From Isoperla grammatica (lineage: Eukaryota; Arthropoda; Insecta; Plecoptera; Perlodidae), in the NCBI GenBank assembly GCA_945910005.1, contig OX246741.1, positions 39,202,872-39,266,871 of the forward strand: a DNA stretch of 64,000 nt, in the 5' to 3' direction. A program made the translations under genes and the position numbers. Of this stretch, positions 58,119 through 64,000 are shown piece after piece (the stretch's first letter is position 1; the number at the start of each line of letters is the position of its first letter). The notes under the pieces were generated by a model, which had not been told where the DNA came from, did not search any database, and saw only the letters and a program-made list of their open reading frames with translations.

Positions 58119-60773
58119 ACCGCACTTGTTCACAATACTAGTTCTGTTATTTCGCTTTATTCCATATAAGAAAAGAATCGAGACGACCTAGACTGGAGCT
58201 TGAGTTATATGGGATGGAACGCATCCACAGCAACTCAACAATTACTGTAGAGAAATGTAAAATCACTTAATTCTAGACCACCTCAAGGCATTTCTACGCG
58301 ATGCATACTTTAAAACACATTTCGCACATTGTTAAGTTACTATATACAAAAGAAAAACAAGTAAAGAAATTATCTTCATCCATTGTTATTTACATTGCTC
58401 AAATTTGCACAAGTTGGAATTGCATCTTGTTTTATTTCTTGCTATTTACTACTTGTTAAGTGAAATGACTAACACATAGGCAGTGTCACCCGATGTATTT
58501 ATCAATGCGAGCTTGCACGGGTCATTCATTGCATATGTGCTACGACGTAACCTGTATAGAGGCCTTGGAAATTATGCATTAAAAGAATTCCTCTGGTATC
58601 TAGACAAGTTGACGTGTTGAAGAATAATTTAGTTCGTTGTGGAGGTGGTAGAGTTTCACTCCAAACTCAGATTGAGTTCTAAGAAAAGAACTCTGATTGA
58701 GATCTTAGCAGGTGGGGGCGAGCGGCGACTGTTTGTAAAGCTTACACTGTTTATCTCCTTGATGCTCTAAAACAGGCTTAACGATGCACTTCAAGTAAGG
58801 AATAATTGAATAATTACTACAATTCTAATTACTCAAAACTCTTGTTCCATTGCCGAAGAATGGGTTGGTTATGTATAGATTGGTAACAGAATTATAAATA
58901 TGTGATTTGAGTTGATAATAAAAGTTTTACTTGAGTGGGACTCAAACCAAAACATTTGGCTCAGGTGGTAGACAAAGTGTTATTGGCATTGTCAAACCGA
59001 CGAAAAACTATAAGGATTAAACTATCATTAAAATAATACTAACAAAACCAAAACCATAAGGAAGTAAACTAAACCTGAAGTAACTTGGTTCTATCATAGG
59101 ATATACTGACGTCCAGAAAAAAATCCGTTAACAATATTTCTTATTTCTCTTTCATATTGTTACTATTTTGAAAATATGGGTGTGTTCAAATCCTCCCCCC
59201 TACTCGTAGCAATGAAATGCAATTATAATTGGTTTGCATGCAATAATATGACCTCGTTGTTAAGCGACAAACAAACAAACACACAAAATAGAAAATAAAC
59301 AATAACACGGGAATCGCGTTTGGGCTATGAAATACCTTACTTACATTATAATGATACACTTCTTTGCTTCCCTTCACATATGTAGCAACCTCGACACAAA
59401 ACCTGCAATCACATCTACTTATGTTAAGGATTAACGGATTCATTATGCCGCACATCAAACCGGAGTAAACCGGTTCAAGTCTTTTGAGAGTCCTTCACCG
59501 GAATAACCAAGTCCAAATAAGTCTTATCATAATCTTAATGTGCCATATCAAGAATTTGCGCCGTATTCGAGTTTTGCTCCATCGCATTTCATGCGCTTGG
59601 TTAATTGAGCTAAGTGTAGGCCTAAGCGATGCAAGGATGTTGATGTGCTGAGGAAGTATCTCGTACGTCATCAATGAAGATGATGTCAAGTCTTGTTCTT
59701 ATATTTCAAGTCCAGTATTACTGGTAAACGAAATGAGGCAAATAAAGAATAACATAATCTAGTTAACCCACAGGGACAACCGGATAGCACAAAGTTTTCT
59801 CTACTTACTACAACCAAAATGTTCTATTTAAGAATACGTTATCGGTACAGCTTAATGTACTTTTGATTTTTAACACATTATTTATTAACTGAGAAAAAAC
59901 ATTCTTGTGTATGCTATTATTTTCTGATTTAGTTAAATGGTTGTAATGCAGTCTATCGTTTTGTAAATATATTAAAATACTATAGTCAAGTTTGTACATT
60001 CAAAAGCACTGTTACTTCTTGCACCATACACATATAGTATGTTTTCCATTAATCCCTCCCTAATATCATCGTCTGGTTCCAGGGGTAGAATTTGGCCCAG
60101 AGTGAATCTGCCGATCATAAGAGGTGAAGAAATGAGATAATCCACCTTCCCCTTTCGTCCCATTTATACCCAGTTCAATCTTCCTTGTATATGCCCTCTA
60201 GTCTCCTTCCTCAACCTCATGTTACCTAATGGTTGAGTATTATTAACAATTATTCGGGTCTCTCATAAGTAGAGGTGCGTAAGAATGGTTTTATTTTAGA
60301 GCGAGTTTCTTGTTTAAATTGACAAATGACGGTTATTTTGAGGAAGAGCTGTCTCGCAGCAGTTGTATACATTTCCCCATACATTAACGAGTGTAGCCCA
60401 AAATTAATGTGTTATGAATATATATATATTGGGATACGATTAAAATTGCTCTTATTCGGGTTGCTTTGAGATGCTGCGAAATAAAACATCATTTTCCCAG
60501 CACTATGATCGAAAGATTAATCTGCTTTAAATTAACATTTCGCAAATAACAAAATACGGAAATGATATCGTGCAATGTTTTCGCTGGTGTTCGTCATTGA
60601 AAAACACGAATAATGTAGATTTTGGTGTTATTCACCAATTTATACCTACTTCGATGTTGGCAGTGATTCAACTTCGGCCTTTTCTGGTATAAAATCGATT
60701 AATTCATGGTTATCTTGTGAAATAAAATTGTTCTCACATATTTCGGCGTTATCGTCATTTACGATTAACCTGT

Positions 60774-60838
60774 GATAATGGATAATGGATAATGGATAAT
60801 GGATAATGGATAATGGATAATGGATAATGGATAATGGT
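60774..60838. repeat. 7-bp repeat (GATAATG)n
   Basis: About nine copies of GATAATG, running straight into the 71-bp repeat. Confidence 0.93.
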
Positions 60839-60850
60839 CCAATCATATCG

Positions 60851-61077
60851 GTCCAACCATATCGACGCTGCCTCACAAGTAGAGAAGCGAAGACAGCCAG
60901 AGATTCAGCCAGGCCCCGTGGGTCCAACCATATCGACGCTGTCTCACAAGTAGAGAAGCGAAGACAGCCAGAGATTCAGCCAGGCCCCGTGGGTCCAACC
61001 ATATCGACGCTGTCTCACAAGTAGAGAAGCGAAGACAGCCAGAGATTCAGCCAGGCCCCGTGGGTCCAACCATATCG
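60851..61077. repeat. 71-bp tandem repeat, 3 units plus partial
   Basis: GTCCAACCATATCGACGCTG, TCTCACAAGTAGAGAAGCG, AAGACAGCCAGAGATTCAGCC, AGGCCCCGTGG at 60851, 60922, 60993 and a partial unit at 61064. Units almost identical. Confidence 0.94.
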
Positions 61078-61172
61078 AATCTCGAAGAATGAATCCCATT
61101 TCGACTAGAGGTAAATCACCTACGCTACGCCTGATGATGCAACACAGAACACGAACAAGAAGAAATCATCCA

Positions 61173-61933
61173 CCAACATTGACTCCTGCATGGACGTGTG
61201 TAACTGTTGCCAACATTGACTCCTGCATGGACGTGTGTACACTGTTGCCAACATTGACTCCTGCATGGACGTGTGTACACTGTTGCCAACATTGACTCCT
61301 GCATGGACGTGTGTACACTGTTGCCAACATTGACTCCTGCATGGACGTGTGAACACTGTTGCCAACATTGACTCCTGCATGGACGTGTGTACACTGTTGC
61401 CAACATTGACTCCTGCATGGACGTGTGTACACTGTTGCCAACATTGACTCCTGCATGGACGTGTGTACACTGTTGCCAACATTGACTCCTGCATGGACGT
61501 GTGTACACTGTTGCCAACATTGACTCCTGCATGGACGTGTGTAACTGTTGCCAACATTGACTCCTGCATGGACGTGTGTACACTGTTGCCAACATTGACT
61601 CCTGCATGGACGTGTGAAGACTGTTGCCAACATTGACTCCTGCATGGACGTGTGTACACTGTTGCCAACATTGACTCCTGCATGGACGTGTGTACACTGT
61701 TGCCAACATTGACTCCTGCATGGAGGTGTGTACACTGTTGCCAACATTGACTCCTGCATGGACGTGTGTACACTGTTGCCAACATTGACTCCTGCAGGGA
61801 CGTGTGTACACTGTTGCCAACATTGACTCCTGCATGGATGTGTGTACACTGTTGCCAACATTGACTCCTGCATGGACGTGTGTACACTCTTGCCAACATG
61901 GACTCCTGCATGGATGTGTGTACACTGTTGCCA
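61173..61933. repeat. 38-bp minisatellite, about 20 units, one ACGTG core each
   Basis: Unit CAACATTGACTCCTGCATGG then ACGTGTGTACACTGTTGC. Because 38 is not a multiple of three each reading frame passes through all three phases, and the minus strand has no stop in any, giving three overlapping frames of 235-299 codons. Two units are 36 bp. Most units carry GGACGTGTG. Lies upstream (5' side) of the minus-strand bHLH-PAS exon by about 3.9 kb. Confidence 0.95.
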
Positions 61934-62540
61934 TCAGTGTACCGCGTCTCCACGACATTAGTCTTGACGACACAATATTAATATTGGCAGTTGGCAGCAA
62001 TGTTTCTACTCTCCTCCGTGTCAATGAATACGTAAAATTGCTTTGAAGTTGTTGTACGGAAATGAAAATAACGAATGGTCTATTTTATGGATGTTGCCAA
62101 GGTGTCATTAATAATGTTTCTGTGTAAACAAAAATGTAAGCTACATAATTATGTGTTTGTGAACACACCTTTAAAATTAAATTTCTAAAAACAACAATTA
62201 ATTTTGAACTTTAGCAATATCGATAAAATAAAGCATCATTTTTACTTTCTTGTGACAGTTTTAAAGCAACATAGAGCAATTTTAGCACTAGAAATCACTC
62301 TTTATTGCAAGACCGGGTTTGACGATACGAGACACAACCATGCGTCGCTTCTTGCTCACTATCTCCATACAATGAGTTGTGCTAGTAGTAGTACATATAA
62401 CTGGTTCGCACACAAGTTGGCACTATTTCAAGAGTACCACCCGCACAAGACAAGATAAGCTTACGAAACGACGTTACGCAAGATTAAGTAGCTGGTTGTG
62501 TTGTGACCTATCAGTCAAGTCGATCTCCGTCGCAGCCGAC
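61934..62540. other. unique sequence, no gene seen
   Basis: AT-rich; overlapping 84- and 64-codon frames at 62204-62573 have no recognised domain. Confidence 0.5.
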
Positions 62541-62690
62541 AGAAGTGGTTCAGCGGTAGCACGCGGGCTCTAATTCGGGGGGTCACGGGTTCGAGTCCTG
62601 TCTCAAGGTTTTGCCAAGGTTCGGTCATCAAGTAAATGCCGGGATTCGTCCACAACTAATCCAATTAGTTAACATTGCAACATCAGGGAA
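62541..62690 (+). mobile_element. related tRNA-derived SINE fragment
   Basis: AGAAGTGGTTCAGCGGTAGCACGCGGGCTCTAATTCGG and GGGTTCGAGTCCTGTCTC form a tRNA-like head with A and B boxes. It continues with GGTTCGGTCATCAAGTAAATGCCGGGATTCGTCC, which lines up loosely with the SINE body (CCTCAGTCGTAAA...GCTGGGATTGAG). A diverged relative of the full SINE that starts 50 bp later. No acceptor-stem pairing expected of a true tRNA was seen. Confidence 0.65.
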
Positions 62691-62742
62691 TCTACACTTA
62701 AATTTTAACGCTTTGGGACTGTGTATATACTACAAAAGAATA

Positions 62743-63004
62743 CTGATAGAGGTGGCTCAGCGGTAAGACGCGAGACTCTAATTCGGGAGGTCGCCGGTTT
62801 GATTCCGGCCACCGGCAGTCCTGACTGGAGGTTTTCCTCAGTCGTAAAAGCGAATGCTGGGATTGAGTCATACTATCAGCCCTCGGACATTCCTTCCCAA
62901 CTATCCAAACACCCTAATAACCTAGTTAGTCACCTGAAGAGGGGCACATCAGGTAAAGCTGGTGTGCACCCTATAACGGGTATTCCTACAAAAATTATTA
63001 TTAT
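62743..63004 (+). mobile_element. tRNA-derived SINE, full-length copy with 12-bp target duplication
   Basis: The element is flanked by TACAAAAGAATA at 62731-62742 and 63005-63016. The 5' head is tRNA-like: GATAGAGGTGGCTCAGCGGTAAGA holds a pol III A box (TGGCTCAGCGG) and CGGTTTGATTCC the B box. The body reads TTTTCCTCAGTCGTAAAAGCGAATGCTGGGATTGAGTCA (62834-62871) and continues through CCTCGGACATTCC to a 3' segment ending TATAACGGGTATTCCTAC and a short (ATT)n tail. Transcription by RNA polymerase III from the internal promoter is expected. The body of this subfamily (GAGTCATACTATCA) is the closest match to the array at 31.2-32.6 kb. Confidence 0.92.
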
Positions 63005-63016
63005 TACAAAAGAATA

Positions 63017-63883
63017 AAAATAATGTGACCTTTGTAAAAGCATTGAAATTATTACCTCTTTTTAATTAATTCTGTATGCAATAAATTTAAAATGCAAACA
63101 TCTAGATTAATAGTACTGTCATATTATATTTAAGACAATTGTTATTTTAGCTGAACTATTGTGCATTATTGTTGGTATCTTGTATTTTATTGAATGTGTA
63201 ATCTATTGTACAAAACACATGTCATTGATTAACGGATATTCAGGAGTTAGAGAGCCAGTTTCAACGGGACTCGAACTCAGGTCTCCTACATGCCCGGGGG
63301 CTTCATAACCACTAGCTAGACTGCGGCCTGGCAATTAAAGTCTGGCTTCTCTGCATTAAATGTCTAGAAATTAATTCATTAAAATAACTTTGAAATTGCA
63401 TATGTAAATTTAGCCTCCATTTAGTCACTATAATTGTCCTGAATCCACACAAAAACTAGAATGTATTTCCTGGTTCATTATGCAAAGCATATGGAAGTAA
63501 GATTCCATCAATATCACAGCACATTCTTACCTTCAGTTCGTAACGTTTTGTGTTGTGAAAATGCCTTTCAAATTGAAATTCCATCTCTTGTTTAAAAATA
63601 TATTGTCAACGTTACAATGACAAACCACTATTTCAGTACAGTTTAGCGAGTGGATCGGGCAACAAATACCTGTTTTCCAGGAAGAGTGAACAGTCTGAAC
63701 GTGAAACAAGTTAATAGATACAACAATAGAAATTATTATAGGTGTTTCCTTGTAACCGCTTTGAACCGTATTATTGTTCCAGTATGCAGAGCTTCAGCAT
63801 TCACCCCTGATGACTCCTAGAGAGAGATGCTATCGGGATACTGCGCAGCGCTCGCAGCCACACATTACCCATAAACAACCACG
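63017..63883. other. unique AT-rich sequence with one tRNA-like head
   Basis: Nothing recognised apart from the minus-strand tRNA-like element at 63258-63330. Confidence 0.5.
63258..63330 (-). mobile_element. tRNA-like SINE head (minus)
   Basis: Minus strand: GCCGCAGTCTAGCTAGTGGTTATGAAG, then CCTGAGTTCGAGTCCCGTTG, with A box (TAGCTAGTGG) and B box (GTTCGAGTCC) at tRNA spacing. Acceptor stem does not pair. tRNA-derived repeat. Confidence 0.5.
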
Positions 63884-63955
63884 GCGCTCGATGGTGGTGC
63901 GCGGGCTCTTTGTACAGAGGGCGTGGGTTCGATTTCTCTCGCAGACTCTTATTTT
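63884..63955 (+). mobile_element. tRNA-like SINE head (plus)
   Basis: GGCGCTCGATGGTGGTGCGCGGGCTC followed by GCGTGGGTTCGATTTCTCTCGC: B box present, A box degenerate. Sits at the window edge. Confidence 0.35.
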
Positions 63956-64000
63956 TACACTTGTTTTCATAATACATTTTAACATTCTTTTCTCAATGAT

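Larger units (their letters stand above)
57523..60773. other. unique sequence upstream of the bHLH exon, first exon not found
   Basis: The N-terminal exon and promoter of the minus-strand bHLH gene should lie here or beyond the window. I see only short frames (60-90 codons), C tracts, and the 25-bp repeat. None gives a short N-terminal peptide with a matching donor that I can defend. Confidence 0.4.

Noticed and set aside
62745..62816. functional tRNA genes at the tRNA-like sites
   Set aside because: Internal A and B boxes are good but acceptor stems do not pair and SINE bodies follow; they are tRNA-derived SINE heads.

Overview
The window is non-coding-rich nuclear DNA from an animal, not a prokaryote. 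It is AT-rich and shows a spliced exon with consensus splice sites, tRNA-derived SINEs with target-site duplications, a Penelope-like retroelement, a LINE 3' end, hAT- and TTAA-type DNA elements, and very many minisatellites. The bHLH exon looks most like arthropod Dysfusion, so an arthropod is my best guess. The species cannot be named from the sequence alone.

Only one host protein-coding segment is convincing: a 182-bp minus-strand exon at 57064-57245 encoding the bHLH domain of a Dysfusion/NPAS4-family bHLH-PAS transcription factor. Its PAS exons should lie at lower coordinates or outside the window, and I could not find them. Everything else that looks like a long ORF is either mobile-element coding sequence or a tandem array whose period is a multiple of three.

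Layout: 1-2.3 kb unique sequence with a CA tract; 2.3-3.3 kb a 76/77-bp array; 4.27-4.64 kb a LINE 3' end (minus); 4.88-5.05 kb a tetranucleotide tract; 5-9.9 kb unique; 9.9-11.8 kb two adjacent arrays (75 bp and 49 bp, each with an E-box per unit); 13.6-15.0 kb a three-level nest (hAT-like element with 8-bp duplication, containing a fold-back element, containing a TTAA element); 15.4-19.3 kb a 51-bp array; 19.85-20.2 kb an 82-bp array; 21.1-23.2 kb an 84-bp array; 23.4-24.2 kb an inverted-repeat element and a SINE; 26.6-27.7 kb a Penelope-like element forming a 375-bp-arm inverted repeat with hammerhead-like motifs; 27.8-28.5 kb a second TTAA element; 31.2-32.6 kb an array grown from the inside of a SINE; 34.5-37.1 kb a 78-bp array; 38.1-39.0 kb a 21-bp array; 40.5-41.4 kb 54-bp and 46-bp arrays; 43.4-50.2 kb a 105-bp array of about 65 units; 51.8-52.7 kb a 40-bp array; 54.4-56.8 kb a 44-bp array next to the bHLH exon; 60.8-61.9 kb 7-, 71- and 38-bp arrays; 62.5-64 kb a cluster of tRNA-derived elements.

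About 26 kb, or roughly 40% of the window, is made of some nineteen tandem arrays with unrelated units. In one case the source of the unit is visible (a SINE body); in another a short GC tract abuts, and appears to extend, the terminal repeat of a DNA element. This points to a genome that readily turns arbitrary short segments into long, recently homogenised minisatellites. All counts and identities are by eye.
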